Positions 8,480-21,904 of a DNA stretch of 64,000 bases are shown here, piece by piece. Numbering within the stretch: position 1 is the first letter of the stretch; every line of letters begins with the position of its first letter. The stretch lies in assembly GCF_943734655.1 (NCBI RefSeq), contig NC_071354.1:32950847-33014846 (forward strand), in the 5' to 3' direction. Position numbers and translations under genes: made by a program. Under the pieces are notes generated by a model. That model was not told the DNA's origin, made no database searches, and saw nothing but the letters and a program-made list of their open reading frames with translations. Source of the DNA: Sabethes cyaneus. Its lineage: Eukaryota > Arthropoda > Insecta > Diptera > Culicidae.

Positions 8480-11400
8480 GTTATGGTAAGTTTATAAGAG
8501 ACGTGGTGCAGTGCAGCCAATAAGTTTTAACGTGGTAATAAAAACCACCACAATAAATTTGCCTTATCAACAGTTTTATTATGGTTTTCTATCTAGCTTT
8601 AAGTTGGTTTTGGACTCGTATCTTCTTCGTATTGCGCAATTCCACAGCGAAACCAAAGGTAATGATTAATACCGCAATAAAACTTTTATAAAATTCAAGT
8701 AAAATCAAGTGGTTTTAGAATTTTAACTTGGGTTTCGTTTCAATTCTTGCTATGCTATGTTCCTTACCGTTCAACGACATCCAAGGTCCTAAAAGAGTTC
8801 ACCTAACTAAACCTAGTCTGACCACCAACGAACCTGTTGGACTTTGGAACTGGCGTACTTAAGAATGTTTGTATCCAGTTGGCAAAAATACTGGATTGCA
8901 AGCAATTGAATTCGGTATTTATTAACAGGGGTTTATAGGACAGGAGCCATATAAACTACAAAGCCGAGTGACTATGGCGCCTATTTCCAGCCTTCCAGCA
9001 AAACGTCGTCCTGCGGCAAAATGGTGAACCATGGCGACCATTGAAACTACACCAAAACGGGTCGATTGATTACCTAGATTGCATTACGGATTTTTGCGGT
9101 GCAATTTTGCTGCAAAGTTTAAATACGATGCGGTAAACCGGAGTGCAACCACTCGTGGCACCAAACTTGGCACAATTACTTCAAACCTCAAAAAAGAAAC
9201 CGAAATAAAAAACGGTCCAATTCGATTACATACGCGTACATTCCATTCCGTACGATTGCGAGCCACTCTAGCGCACATTCATGCTCATTGACAAGCCCAT
9301 CCATGCTATACTATATAGTTGAGCAAAGCACGGCGGAAAGCTGGCTGGAATCAGTTCAGGTCGCGGCGGCAGTGAGTGACGGGATGGGATGACGTCGCGC
9401 CGCGGGTGCTTAATGCATATTTATGGGACAGCAGCAAGCAGTTTTTTGTTCTGGTCCCATTTTGCTGCAGGAAAAGTTTTTTCCAGAGGCAAAATAACTT
9501 TTGTTTCGTTCGAGTGCTGATTGATAACTGCTTTTTGGTGATAAATTTTGGTTTGTTTAACGTTTTTGGTTTGAAGGACGACGATGCAGTACCCACCGCT
9601 GCAGTTTCTGGGGCGAATGGTTTCAGGTGCGTATTATTGAAAAAAAAAGTTAAGCCTCTAATCGCATTAAAAATTCAGATAGCATAAGGACGCTTCCATT
9701 AAAAACCTCTTAATTTGCATAGGTTCCAAAACGACGAATCGTCGATCCAATCCAATCACCAAGATCGTGTTGTAGATTGGAAATTTAATTGACGCCTTCG
9801 AGCAGCCACTGACTCTTCTGGGCAATAAACTTTATCTTCCGTCAATTTGCATCAATTCACGTTTATGCCCGTTACCTATATAACCACCTGATAATATCAA
9901 TAATGCTGAAACAACAATCTCATCTTATTCGCGGAATTTTTTGTCAAAATTGAAAAAACAGACTAAAAGTTTCAATCTGGTTTTTCCGGTTGATGGGAAT
10001 TATAACTGGATTAAAGTCTTTAGTCTTTTCCGGTATTTTTTCATATATGTATACAAATTAAATTATTAAAAGAAAAACCAATATACTTAACAGTGAAGGC
10101 ATGCCTTTCTCACTAAGCACTGGTCATCCACATATAAAAGCTTACTCCTCCTCAGTGAGAAAAGCAAAACTAATGACGGTAACTATAAAGTCATTTCAAT
10201 CAATTTTGCGGAAAAAAGCAGAAAAGAAGAATTCTTTATGATAATTACCAGTCGGAATCGGGTCGCCCCGCCTGTTGTTGCTGGAAAGCAAGATACAGCG
10301 AAAAGTTGGCATCAAAACAAGCGATCCAATGTGCTCGAAAAAGGCCTCGGAAATCTCTCGAGCAAAATGTTAATTCCGTTGCAAACATTCCAGCGTATAG
10401 CCACTGCGCTACGGGAGGCTACCGGGAACCCGTCACATTACGGTGAGCACTATGATTTCTCAGCGTTCAGTTCTACGGCTTATCATCTAGTGCTATGCCG
10501 GCTAGCGGCAGCTGACCAGTTGGCGCATTTCTTTGCCCTTCGAAACGAAAATATTTACCTCATTTCTTCGAATGCCGTCGTCGCCATCGGCAGGGCGTCG
10601 TAGAAAACCAGCAAGAGAGCAAAGTAAAAAACACAAAAAATAATTCCACACACTACCTGTCATTCGACGACGAACTTGACCATTTCTTGCGATCACGGTC
10701 ACGTACGGTCGTACACCGCGACCGCGCTTGCTCTCCCCCTCCCTTACGGCTGCTGTATTACATATCTATACAACACGGCAGCGGAGATTGTGCACGCGCG
10801 ACCGTCCGATTGCCGCCAAAGCCGCCAGAATACCTGTTTCCCAGCGGCCGGGCTTCCCCGCTGGCTGTCAGCCAGCGAAGCCCATAATGGACATTGGCGA
10901 AGATGGTCGTTATCGTTTCGATTAGCGACCGTATCGGTCGCTGATGATGCGTCTAACGGGAACTCTCCGAAGCTCCGTCACTGGTACCCCTTTGCGAACC
11001 CCAGCAGGAACCGCTTGGGTTCGCACTGGCCATCATCGCGTCGGCACGGTTCGTGCCGTGTTGATGTTGACGGAGGTGAAGGTCTCTCCATTTTTGCGCC
11101 GGGCTGATGAGGTCTATACAAAGTGTCAGCACGTTTCAAATCTATGGACTTTCTTCTGCGAAGCTCAGTTTCTAAAGGTTTCTACTAATGTTCACGTACT
11201 ATTGTTTGCTGGAAATGATTGCGGCCGATGTTGATTGGACAGGTAAGATATAGCGTATTTCGTGATCAGGTGTTATTATATGCCTATTCGGAAGTTTCGG
11301 ATGGTACCGGCAGGCCGGTCAACCATAGCTGATGGTTGTTTTAGAGTTTCCGCGTCAGCGATTTCATTCTTTAGTGAGCTTGAAATTTTATCTCAGCCAG

Positions 11401-11706
11401 TCGGACACTGCTTATTACATTATTTTCATTTATTTTAAAATAAATTGATCACGACTGTCGACGTTTGACTTTTGACTTTTAACATTTCTCGGATAATTAT
11501 TCAAATAGACCCTCCTCTCTTCCGCTTTTTACGGCGATACTAATGCATTTTAACACATCAGCTTTGCATGAATCGGATGCCGAAGTCACTAGTTAGTTAA
11601 GTGTTTTGAGAATTTTCTTTTCTATGCATTCACGTAGCCGTGAAAAGCGGAAGAGAGGAGACGCGAAGAGAATCTCTCATTGTCACATAGGTTTATTTGA
11701 AAAATT
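8480..11706. other. Unassigned, no supported gene
   Basis: Long but poorly codon-biased open frames occur (for example 10238-10603 and 10676-11107, both strands open), with no recognisable domain. Bases 9350-9420 and 10680-11110 are richer in GC and CpG than the surroundings and may be single-copy host DNA such as regulatory sequence or exons of a gene extending elsewhere. No known repeat was recognised. Confidence 0.4.
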
Positions 11707-11896
11707 ACCTTTTTACTTTTTACTTTTTACTTTTTACTTTTTACTTTTTACTTTTTACTTTTTACTTTTTACTTTTTACTTTTTACTTTTTACTTTTTAC
11801 TTTTTACTTTTTACTTTTTACTTTTTACTTTTTACTTTTTACTTTTTACTTTTTACTTTTTACTTTTTACTTTTTACTTTTTACTTTTTACTTTTT
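11707..11896. repeat. (ACTTTTT)n tandem array
   Basis: About 26 nearly perfect copies of the 7-bp unit ACTTTTT. The open frame across it is only the translation of the repeat (YFLLFTF). Confidence 0.98.
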
Positions 11897-12002
11897 TCGA
11901 TTTTTTTTTCGAATTTGACTCTATTTTGGAAGGTTTTTGCATGGAAAATAATATTCAGTTGTCCAGCATCCGAAGGACAAAAACATTCAAAAATATTTGT
12001 AA

Positions 12003-13225
12003 TGGCCTAACTTACTTTATACACACTATTGACTTAATTTTCATATACCTTTGGTTTTGGCTTTTGAATTACGTTTAGTTTAGTTTTACTTACTTATGGC
12101 ATACTTTTAGTTTACTTTTGACACGCTTTTGGCTTATTTTTGACTTACTTGCAACTTACTTTTGACATACTTTTGGCTTACGTCTGTCTTACTTCCTGTT
12201 TACTTTTAGCTTACGTGCAGCACACTTTTGAAATACTTTTGACTTGGCTTACTTTGAACTTAGTTTAGACTAACTTTTGACATATTTTTGATTGACTTTT
12301 GACTTACGTTTTGCTTACTTTTAACTTACCTTCAGCTTACTTTCAACTTATTTTTAGCGTACTTACTATTACTTTTGGTTTACTTTCGGCTCACTTTTGG
12401 CTTAGTTTTAGCTTACTTTTAGTTTACTTTTGGCTTACGTATAGCTCACTTTTGGGTAAAATTAGACTCATTATTGACTTTCTTTTAACTTACTTTTGGA
12501 ATACTTTTGGTGTCCTTTTCACATACTTTTAGTTAACTTTTGGCCTACTTTTGGTTCACTTTTGACTTACTTGTAGTTTGTTTTATGCATACTAGTGTCG
12601 TTCTTTTAGTTAACTTTAAACTTACTTTTTACATACTGTTGACTTACTTTTGACATACTATTAGGTTACTTTTGACTTACTTTTGACTTAATTCAGTTTA
12701 TTTTAGGCATACTTTTGGCTTACTTTTATCTTACTTTTGGCTTACATTTGGTTTATTATTGATTTACTTTTGGATTGCTTTCGGCTCACTTTAGGCTTAC
12801 TTTTGGCTTACTTCAGGCTCACATTGGCTTACTATTGGCTTACTGTTGACTTACTTTTGATTTACTTTTGACATACTATTGGTTTACTTTTGATTCACTT
12901 TTGGCTTACGTTTCGCTTACTACAGCTTTACTTTTAGCTTATAGCATACTTTTGACATACTATTGACTTACTTTTAACATACTTTTGGCTTTGTTTTGGC
13001 GTACTTTTGGCTTGCTTCATGCTTACTTTTGGATTACTTTTAAGTCAGTTTTGGCTTACTTTTAGCTTACTTTTAACTTTCTTTAGACTTACTTTTGGCG
13101 TAATTTCAAATTACTTTTGGCTTACAGTTTGCTAACTTTCGACTTCTGGCTCACTTTTCATATATTTTTGACTTACATATGACATACTTTTACTTACTTT
13201 TGGTTTACTTTCGGCTTACTATTAG
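12003..13225. repeat. Diverged 11-bp minisatellite (TTACTTTTGGC)
   Basis: About 1.2 kb of degenerate copies of an 11-bp unit close to TTACTTTTGGC, with variants such as ATACTTTTGAC and TTACTTTTAGC, mostly in register. Strongly T-rich on the plus strand. Confidence 0.92.
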
Positions 13226-14690
13226 CTCTTGGAATCTTGGATTCTTGGAATCCTGAATTCTTGGATTCTCAGATTCTCGGATTCTTAGATTCTTGAATTC
13301 TTAGATTTCATGATGCTTGGATTCGTGGTTTCCTCAATACTTAGATTCCACGATTCTTGGGTTTGGGGTCTTGGGATTATTGAATTCCGGAATTCACAGG
13401 TTCTCGGATTCTTGAAGTTCTGGTTTCAGGGATTCTTGGATTACTGAATTCGGGGATTATTGGATTCTTGGAGTCCTAGTTTTCTGGATTCTCGAAATTG
13501 TCGGATTCTTGACTTGTGGATTTTTGAATTTTACGATTTGTTTGTTCTAGGATTCTTGGATGTCTACATTCTTGGATTCTCGGATTTTTAGATACTTTGA
13601 TTCTTTAATTCTTGTATTCTCGGATTCCTGGACTGCTGGATCCTTGGATTCTTGGTTTCATGGATTCCAAGATTCTTAGTTTCTTGGATTCTTGAATTCG
13701 TAGATTCTTGGACTCCCGGATTCCTACATTCTTGGATTATTGAATTTCTGGATTTATAGATTCATGGATTCTTGGTTTCTTGGATTTTTGGATTCTCGAA
13801 TTCTAGGATTCCTAGACTTTAGATTATTGGATTTCTGGTTTCCTGGATTCCTGGAATGGTGGATTCTACGATTCTAGGATTATTAAATTCTCGGATTCTC
13901 TGATTCCTAGATTTCTGACTTTTCGGATTCTCAAAATTTTGGATTCTCAGGGTATTGGATACTTGGACTCTTGAAGTCTTGGACTGCTAGTTCCTTGGAT
14001 TCGTTGTTTCCTGAATTCCTGAATTCTTAGATTCTTGGATTCCTGGATTCTTAGTTTCTTGGATTCGTTGTTTCCTGAATTCCTGAATTCTTAGATTCTT
14101 GGATTCCTGGATTCTTAGTTTCTTGAATTCTTGAATTCGTAGATTCTTGGACTCTCGGATCCTAACATTCTTGGATTATCGGATTCCTGGATTCTTGGGA
14201 TCTCATCGAACGGACAAGATCATGGACGCTTCTCGGCTTCTTGAACTCCTAAACTCTTGGACCTATAAACTCTTGGACTCTTGGATTCTTAGACTGTTGA
14301 ATTTCTAGACTATTGGATTCTTGGATTCTTGGCTTCTCGGATTTTTAAATTCTTGGATTCCAAGAGTCTAACTTGGATTCTCGGATTCTTGAATTCTCGG
14401 ATTCTTGGATTTCTAGATTCCTGGATTCTTGAATTTTTAGTTTTGTAGATTGTCAGATTCTTGAATTCGCGGATTCATGGTTTCTTATATCCTTGGATTT
14501 TTGGATTCTCGAATTCTCGGATTCCTGGACTTTAAGATTCTTGTATTTCTGGTTTCCTGGATTCCTGTAATCGTGGATTCTACGATTCTAGGATTATTAA
14601 ATTCTCGGATTCTCTGATTCCTAGATTTCTGGGCTCTCGGATTCTCAAAATTTTCGATTCTCGCATTATTGGATACTTCGACTCTTAGAC
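13226..14690. repeat. Diverged 8-bp minisatellite (GGATTCTT)
   Basis: About 1.46 kb of degenerate copies of GGATTCTT. It contains larger duplications: a 64-bp tandem copy (14001-14064 and 14065-14128) and a block of about 200 bp repeated at an offset of about 713 bp (about 13781-13980 and 14494-14692). Confidence 0.93.
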
Positions 14691-15003
14691 TCTTGGGCTC
14701 TTGGACTCTTGGACTCTTGGACTCTTGGACTCTTGGACTCTTGGACTCTTGGACTCTTGGACTCTTGGACTCTTGGACTCTTGAACTCTTGGACTCTTGG
14801 ACTCTTGGACTCTTGGACTCTTAGACTCTTGGACTGTTGGACTCTGGGACTGTTGGACTCTTGGACTCTTGGACTCTTGGACTCTTGGACTCTTGGACTC
14901 TTGGACTCTTGGACTCTTGGACTCTTGGACTCTTGGACTCTTGGACTCTTGGACCTTTGGACTCTTGGACTCTTGGACTCTTGGACTCTTGGACTCTTCG
15001 ACT
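14691..15003. repeat. (GGACTCTT)n homogeneous array
   Basis: About 38 copies of the 8-bp unit GGACTCTT, far more uniform than the flanking GGATTCTT array from which it differs by one base. Open frames on both strands are repeat translations (QESKSPRV, LDSWTLGL), not genes. Confidence 0.97.
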
Positions 15004-15084
15004 CTCAGATTCTTGCACATGGACAAGAAGTCTTGAATTTTTGAATTTTCCAATTCCTAAATTCTTGTATTTTGGACTTGCAAC

Positions 15085-15390
15085 TTGGACTTAGACGTGA
15101 ATTTTAACGTTCAACTTTTAGATTGTAACGTTGACGTCTCCATTTTGACGTTTGATATTGAATTTTACCGTTCAATTTTCGGATTTTAACGTTCGACTTG
15201 TAGATTTTAACGTTCGACATTGAATTTTAACAAACGACTTTCGGATTTAAACGTTCGATTTTTGAATTTTACCGTTCGACTTTGCATTGTAACGCTCAAT
15301 TTCTAATTTACAACGTTCGACTTTTGGATTTTAACGTTTGACGTTTTGAAACGTAGCATTCTAAATTAAATTTCAACGTTCGTTTTTTTC
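15085..15390. repeat. Diverged ~21-bp repeats with AACGTTCGAC
   Basis: About 14 degenerate units containing ATTTTAACGTTCGACTTT, spaced about 20-22 bp. Confidence 0.85.
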
Positions 15391-15589
15391 AAAAGCGGCA
15401 TATATTCGGTCTGCCATCACATCATATTTATATGCACTGGCAGCTATGCAATCGTACTGAGAACCAGCGTTATCTGTATTCGTCCCTACTGGCGTGTCCA
15501 GGCTGGGACTCGATGTAATCGGAGATTTTAATTTAATTCCCTGTCATTTTTGCGATAAAAATCTCACTGCGTAAAAGTAGATCCAGTCT

Positions 15590-16625
15590 CAAATCAAGCT
15601 TCACGTCCAATTTCAAGTCCAACGTCAAGTGAAATTCCAAGTTTAATTTCAATTCCAATTTAATGTTTAATTCATAATCCAATTCCAAGTCCTATTTCAT
15701 GTACGATTTCAAGTGAATTTCAAATTATATTTCAAGTCCAATTTCAAGTCGCAATGTCGTTCATAACCAGTTCAAGCTGACCAGTTTAGGTCAAACTTCC
15801 AGTTCAATTTGAAGTAAAGCGACTAATTTAAATTGGCCCAAGTTTAAGTCCGATTGCATATCAATTTCATGTCCAATTTACAGAAAAACACCTGAAGCTG
15901 GTAGAATAACTAAACTTGCCGTAGCGACGTCCGGCAATAGACTGCCCGTTTCTATCGCTCTGAATGCGTAGGTTAATAATTATCGTCGCCAAGGCGAGTG
16001 TGTGATGAGATAGAATGAGGAGAAACAAAACTAGGTATTAGTCCACCTAATATAAGGGTGCGGCAATAGTTTAGTCAGTGAAACATTCGGGTACCAACCA
16101 AAAGAGCATTCTACGCACCAGACACTTAATCATTTTCCAAAAAAGCAAAGTTTCTAGTCGAAATTAGTTCAAAATTGAGTCCAGTTTCATGTTCAATTTT
16201 ATGTCAATTTAAAGACCAATTCCCGTCCAATTTCAAGCTCAATTTGAAAACCCTATTTGAAATCCGATTTCCTATACAGTTTGAAGTCAAATCGGAAGTC
16301 GAAATGTAAGTCCAGCTTCGAGTTTATTTTAAGTTCAATTTACAGTCCACCTTTAGCTCAATTTGAAATCCAAATTGACCCAAAATTAATTCAATTTCGT
16401 GTCTAATTGCATTCCAAAGTAAAGTATAATTCTATGTCTAATTTCAAGTTCAATTTTAAGTCCAATTCAAGTCAAATTTAATTTCAATTCCCAAGCTCAA
16501 TTTTATGTCTCATTTCAAGTACAATTCAAAGTCTAATTTCATGTTTCATTCATGTCGAATTCTCATTTTAAGTCAAATGTTATGTCCTATTGTGTTTGAA
16601 CCATTTTCAAGTCCAGCTTCAAGTG
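15590..16625. repeat. Diverged ~12-bp repeats (AAGTCCAATTTC), interrupted
   Basis: Degenerate AAGTCCAATTTC units fill 15590-15885 and 16160-16625. About 275 bp of unrelated sequence with better base balance interrupts them at about 15886-16160; its origin is unknown and it may be an insertion. Confidence 0.8.
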
Positions 16626-19600
16626 TTCGTATCTCGTTTGTCGCATAGATTTCCAGATAACACTCTCTCACTACATGAGATGCTCTGTTTGCATTAGTTT
16701 GTTGAACTAAAATGAACTTAAGTATGTAAATGTGTTTCGAACAAGTGTATCTCATAGAGCTCGGATACCCAGAAAGTTTGCTAATGCAATTTTCTTGAAT
16801 TAGTATCGTTTGTGGCAATAACGCATGACTTTTACCACGCTCCGAGTCAAAAAATATAAATTAATAGTCTAAAGGTCTTTCTAAAAGTCTTAATTTTTGG
16901 TATTGCAAGGAAAGCATAACTCTAGCACCATAAACTGTAAAATATTTTTACCAACCAACCAAAGATTTCATTCTTATAAATACGATGAGAAATGGCAACG
17001 TTTAATCCTGACTTTCTTGTACCAAAAACGAACGAAAACGAATCCCCTATCAACGCCATATATTTTGACCAACGAAAAAAAAAAACAGAAAATCGCCACC
17101 AAATCCTCAGCGAAAATTTTCCGCTTCCTCCCACCCATTTTATAGCTTTTCCCCTTGGGTTGTTTTCATTCCTTGGCACGCTCCGCACACACATCTTACA
17201 AATTGAACCACAACCGCAAATCTTCCTTTGCGCGCAAAGCTGCACCGATATATTACATTTTTCCGCACAAAATCGCGGTGGTACCTACGTACGTTTGCTG
17301 TGTCACAGAGCTCTGTTGTGGTGTTATTGCAATGCAGAATCTGCTACAAAAACACGTAGCCCTCCATCGCCTCGGTAAACACCATAAACCTGCCCCATCC
17401 GGTAGGATGCCAGTGGCAGAAGTTACGGCGAAGGGGAAAGCAATATTCACGCTCCACAAATTAAATGCCAGTTAAAATACTTTGTAGAAACGGGGGAAAA
17501 TTCCCGTCCCGTCCCATCCCGCTTTTGGGTTTGCTCAGTCAGATAGATGACCGACCGAGAATTGAAGACACGACTCCCGAAGGGGCGTGGAATGTCACTG
17601 TCATAACAAAGCAAGTAATCATTTTCGCTGAACGTATTCATTTGAATATTTTACGCACCCACTATTTACGGAGCAGCAGCAGCAGCAGTTTGTCGACGAC
17701 CGATGGACTTGTTGTTCGTCAACGTTCTTGACCTTCTCTTCCCACATCCCACGTATCTCACGGCCTGTCCCAGCCCGGAGGTCAGTGAATCCCGCACAGC
17801 GGGCCGTTATTCATTCATTCCCTCGCGCGTCGTTTTAGGTGCGTACTAAAGAAATCATAAAACATTTTACACCGAAATTCCAGCCTCGCTAATAATGTCA
17901 GTTCTCTCTCTCTCTCTCTCGCTCTGTGTGTCGCCCACCTCAACCTACATTGTACCTACATTGGCAACCTGCACGGTTTCATCTGTGCTGTCTTTGGCTT
18001 GTTTGATGTCACTCGTTTTATTATTTTTTTCATATGTCATTTCTTTTTATACGAAATCGTCCCAATATATACACTATATCACATTTCATATAGTTAATTG
18101 TTCCGTCCCGAAGCGTCAAGCAGAATGTTTCTCTGCACTTCTTGTTGCCACGCGCCGTCTTCATTGGCACGACGACGGCAAGCAAAAGCTAGAAACTCGA
18201 GAGAAAAGCGGCCGCTTTGCGCATCGCGAAACGAAGAAGTGTCGTGGGAAAATATTTAAATCGTAACACCACCGCACCACCGACCTCACCACTTCACTGT
18301 GCTGCTCCTCTTGTTGTTGGTGAAAATTGTCTTTCGCGATGATTTTCAACTTGTGTTAATTAATGAAGACGTTGCATGATGGCAGCACTCGCGGTGTTAC
18401 TGTCTTCTTAATTGCTCTGACCTATCTATGTGAAAAGAGAACACAGAACACACGCAGCACAACTGCACGGAATAGGTGGGAAATTGTTTGCCGTCAGTTG
18501 CCAACATGAACTCTACACTAAGAGCAGATTTTTTTCCTGACAGAAAGTGCGCTAGCAGCAAGAGTCGGTAAAATATTACCGCATCTATTAAATCACAGTT
18601 GTGCGTACAATAGTAAAACAGCTCGTTAGCTAGCTGTTTAGAGAACTTAACAGTTTCGCCCAAGGTTTCGCTTCCACAGAACAAACCCCCAATTTTTTTC
18701 ATATATTTATTTCATCAACTCCCCCATGCCACCTTCTCTCGTTCTTACGCGCGAACACGAGTCACGTCGAAAAATGAAGTGCCAAGTGCAACCAACCAAC
18801 CGCTCGACCCGGCCCGGCCCGCCCGCCACGAGAGAGGCTGCTTGCTGCTTTGACTGAAGGTGATTAAATTTAAATGAGGCGCGTTCATGAGACATTTATT
18901 ACCGCGACAAAGGTGAATCGCGCAGTGCATAGCCAGCCAGCACAGCCAGCAGCGCCAGCGGTGTGGCGGATCGACCGAGCGTCACCACCGACCGTCGGTT
19001 CCGCCGCGCCGCCGCTGGGCTGTCGGCCGGAGTTGAAAGTCAGTCAAGCGAAAAACATGGCGTGGCACTATGTATTGCGGCGGGGTATGTAAATAGGTAT
19101 GCCAATGGTTCGCTGCTGGAAGGCAAAGCGGCTGGTAAAAAAAGAGACTATTTTAAATTTAAAAGGTGATTCAGCCAAAAGTGGATGAGTGCTTGGCGTT
19201 GGTTTTTTTTTCTAATTTTAGTAGTGAGATAAAGATAAAACTTTTTAAAATAGACTGAAGGCACTAAAGCGACTCGGAAGAATGCAAAATAAAAATATCA
19301 AAACCTCTGAAAAAGTTCCTCCTTTGGCAATCAATCTGCAGCTGCGGACTGAGAAATGAAGCTTACGTAACTTCTGGAGAGCTGACCTCTTTAGCTGCAA
19401 GGTTACTGAGTCTGCGTTCGAATCTTAGAAGAATCAGTTCATTCGATGTCAGGTGACTTTAGTATGATTTTATTCTCAGGCCCCTCATTATCCTTCTTTC
19501 ATGCCGAAATCTATATTACATATTTCGATGAAGCCTTCTGGCAGTGCCAAAGTAACTCTTATAGTTAAAGTGTACTGCTCAGAGGAACGGCTACAGTATG

Positions 19601-20286
19601 AGATAGTACTGGCGGCCAGTATTCAAACTCAACCATAGAGTGGTACAATGACAATGACATCACTGTGCGTGCTTCCTAAGCAGTGAAATTCAACCAATAT
19701 CCCGGACCTGAGGCCAAGACCTACCTTGTAAATAACACATCAGTAAAATTGTTGCTAGGAACTCACGTCGGAATCAGAAGGAGCAACCAAATATGAGTGG
19801 CAGTTTGTACCAACTTACAATTCCGTCCGGGGCTTAAACTTTTAGTTTCACGTACCTGAAATATAGACGAAAAATACATCATTGTAGTGCTTCTGGATAA
19901 AAGAAATACCTCAGTATTGATATATCATACTAAACTTTAATTAACAAAACATTAAAAATCCTTAGCTTAGCCATGACCTTAACACTTATTGTGGCGCCAG
20001 TGGTCTCTAGTTCTGTACGAACTGTACAGTCTTTCTACCGTCAGCTATTCGGACACAGGGACGGAATTTTTCTGGTTTCATGAAGGTTTCTGTTGCCCCG
20101 TCATAATCGAACCCTTGCTGGGTGCACAAATCAGTCACCCAGTCGACCCTGTATTCTATGTCAGCGGTAATGCCAGAACCACGGACTTATTTGAAGTTCT
20201 ACGGATTTAGGAATTTATTACGGACCTACGGATCAAGTGCTCATAAATTTTCCGAAAATGGTTGAAAATTTCTTTCAGTTACAAAA
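16626..20286. other. Unassigned, no supported gene
   Basis: No domain, RNA gene or long conserved-looking ORF was recognised. It holds a short (CT)n run at 17906-17931, CAG repeats at about 17682-17697, and a GC-rich stretch at 18780-19090. Open frames here lack signal peptides, splice signals that join them, or known motifs. It may be intergenic or intronic host DNA. Confidence 0.4.
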
Positions 20287-20294
20287 CTTACGGG

Positions 20295-20686
20295 CAGAGA
20301 TGGTTCGATCACGTTGAATCAATTTTGATTCATTTGACAATACCGTCTTAACGGGGCCAAATATGACAAAGTTATGTATGGGACATTTGTAGAACAGATT
20401 ATTATCTACAACTTTGCTGAAAAAAGTTTTGCTGTATCTTTTGTAGTTACGGCGCTACAATGCTAGTATCTAATTAGTGACTAAATGAACGTTCATTTAG
20501 TCACTGATGAGTTACTAGCGTTGTAGTACCATAACTACAAAAGATATAACAAAACTTAGTTCAGAAAAATTGTAGATTAGAACTAGTTCTACAAATGTCC
20601 CATATCTAACATTGTTATATTTGGCTCGGCTGAGACGGTACTGTCAAATGAATCAAAATTGAGTCACAGTGATCGAATCATCCCTG
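20295..20686. mobile_element. 392-bp hAT-type palindromic MITE
   Basis: The ends CAGAGATGGTTCGATCAC and, reverse-complemented, CAGGGATGATTCGATCAC fit the hAT terminal pattern YARNG. It is flanked by a perfect 8-bp duplication CTTACGGG at 20287-20294 and 20687-20694, the diagnostic hAT length. The arms are complementary almost to the centre, where AGTGACTAAATGAACG begins a perfect 30-bp palindrome at about 20476-20505. Non-coding. Confidence 0.92.
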
Positions 20687-20704
20687 CTTACGGGTTCGCT
20701 ACAT

Positions 20705-20882
20705 ACAAACGACAAAGAGACACGGACGACGAAAATGCGTTAAAAGAGAAAAAAATGGTGTAAAGATGGCGGAAATACGATGAAAAAAAATATAACGAAA
20801 AACGACCAAAATACGACGGAAACAACATGGGAATGCGATGTAAAGACGACATAACAGCGACAAAAAGAACAAAACTATGATA
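20705..20882. repeat. ACGAAAA-rich low-complexity DNA, block 1
   Basis: A-rich sequence with irregular GACGA/ACGAAAA words spaced about 10-14 bp, the same type as 23395-23760 and 27365-28260. Confidence 0.65.
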
Positions 20883-21904
20883 AAAAACCCGAATTAATCC
20901 ACCTAGCGGCGTGACCTAGCCTTTCTACTGCCATAATAATCATTATTTAATTTCTCAGGAACGTCTATGTATAATTAACTTGACTATATTTTTAAATATC
21001 CGTTCCGTATTCCTCAAAATCCTTATTTGCCAGTAAAATTACCAACGTATTGCGTAGAATAATTAAATTTTCTTTCCTTGGGTGCGTAAATACTTGTAAA
21101 ACCTTATTTAGTTTTATAATCGGTCGGCCTTAACTTTTGGGCTTCAGAGCCATATACGAAACTTGTTTTGAATTGACAATATGAAATATGTGTTCATAAC
21201 AGATTTTTTGATAATTAATTAATACCATGCGTTCAAAAGTTAGCATCTTTGAAAAACAAGAGTTCAGAAAAATTATTATTATACTTCGCTTTTGAAGACA
21301 AAGAATATCGACAACAAAATGATTAATCTCAAAATTTTACTATTAGTTTGCTTGGCTTCAATTTTGCGATATATCTGAATTAGAAAAAATAACTGAATAG
21401 AGCATTAGATATGAAAAAGAGAAATTGAACTTTTTCTTAGCTGGCGCTCCTTCAGATAATTATTTTTGCATGAAAATCAAAACTTAAGCTTCTTGTGAAT
21501 GTACTTTCATGAAAAGATAGTCATTAGCTTGATCGCTTCGTTTTTACAATGTTAGAGGGCTAGGAAAACAAGATGAGGTCGAAAAATAGTGCAAGCTGCG
21601 CCTTAAACATGCTTGAGAATAGGAAATATGATCGATATGATTTCCAGTGCTTGTCATTTTTGATTTATTTGTTGAAACATGATACATGACATAAGACATC
21701 TGTCCTTTAAAATGTCATCAACGAAAACAAATCTTACAAAATTACTACCGTGCAACGTTTACTTCCTATTTTTCATATAACATTTCTAAGCTCTAGTATC
21801 TATTGATTAAAAAGACCTACATGCTTAAATTAACTGCTTTTCTTCGCTGTTTGCTTTTCTTGTACAATTGTGAGTAACAGCAAGTGAACAAAATGACAAT
21901 TGAA

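Noticed and set aside
9312..9356. TATATA and TCAGTT as a core promoter before the GC-rich stretch at 9360
   Set aside because: Spacing is about 40 bases and no coding exon or splice signal follows convincingly.
10238..11107. Open frames of 121 and 143 residues as a host gene
   Set aside because: No domain, several overlapping frames of similar length on both strands, no splice-supported model.
11606..12010. 134-residue YFLLFTF-repeat protein that could look like a membrane protein
   Set aside because: Translation of (ACTTTTT)n with short unrelated flanks.
14685..15053. 122-residue QESKSPRV-repeat protein on the minus strand
   Set aside because: Translation of the (GGACTCTT)n array; no start context, promoter or flanking coding sequence.
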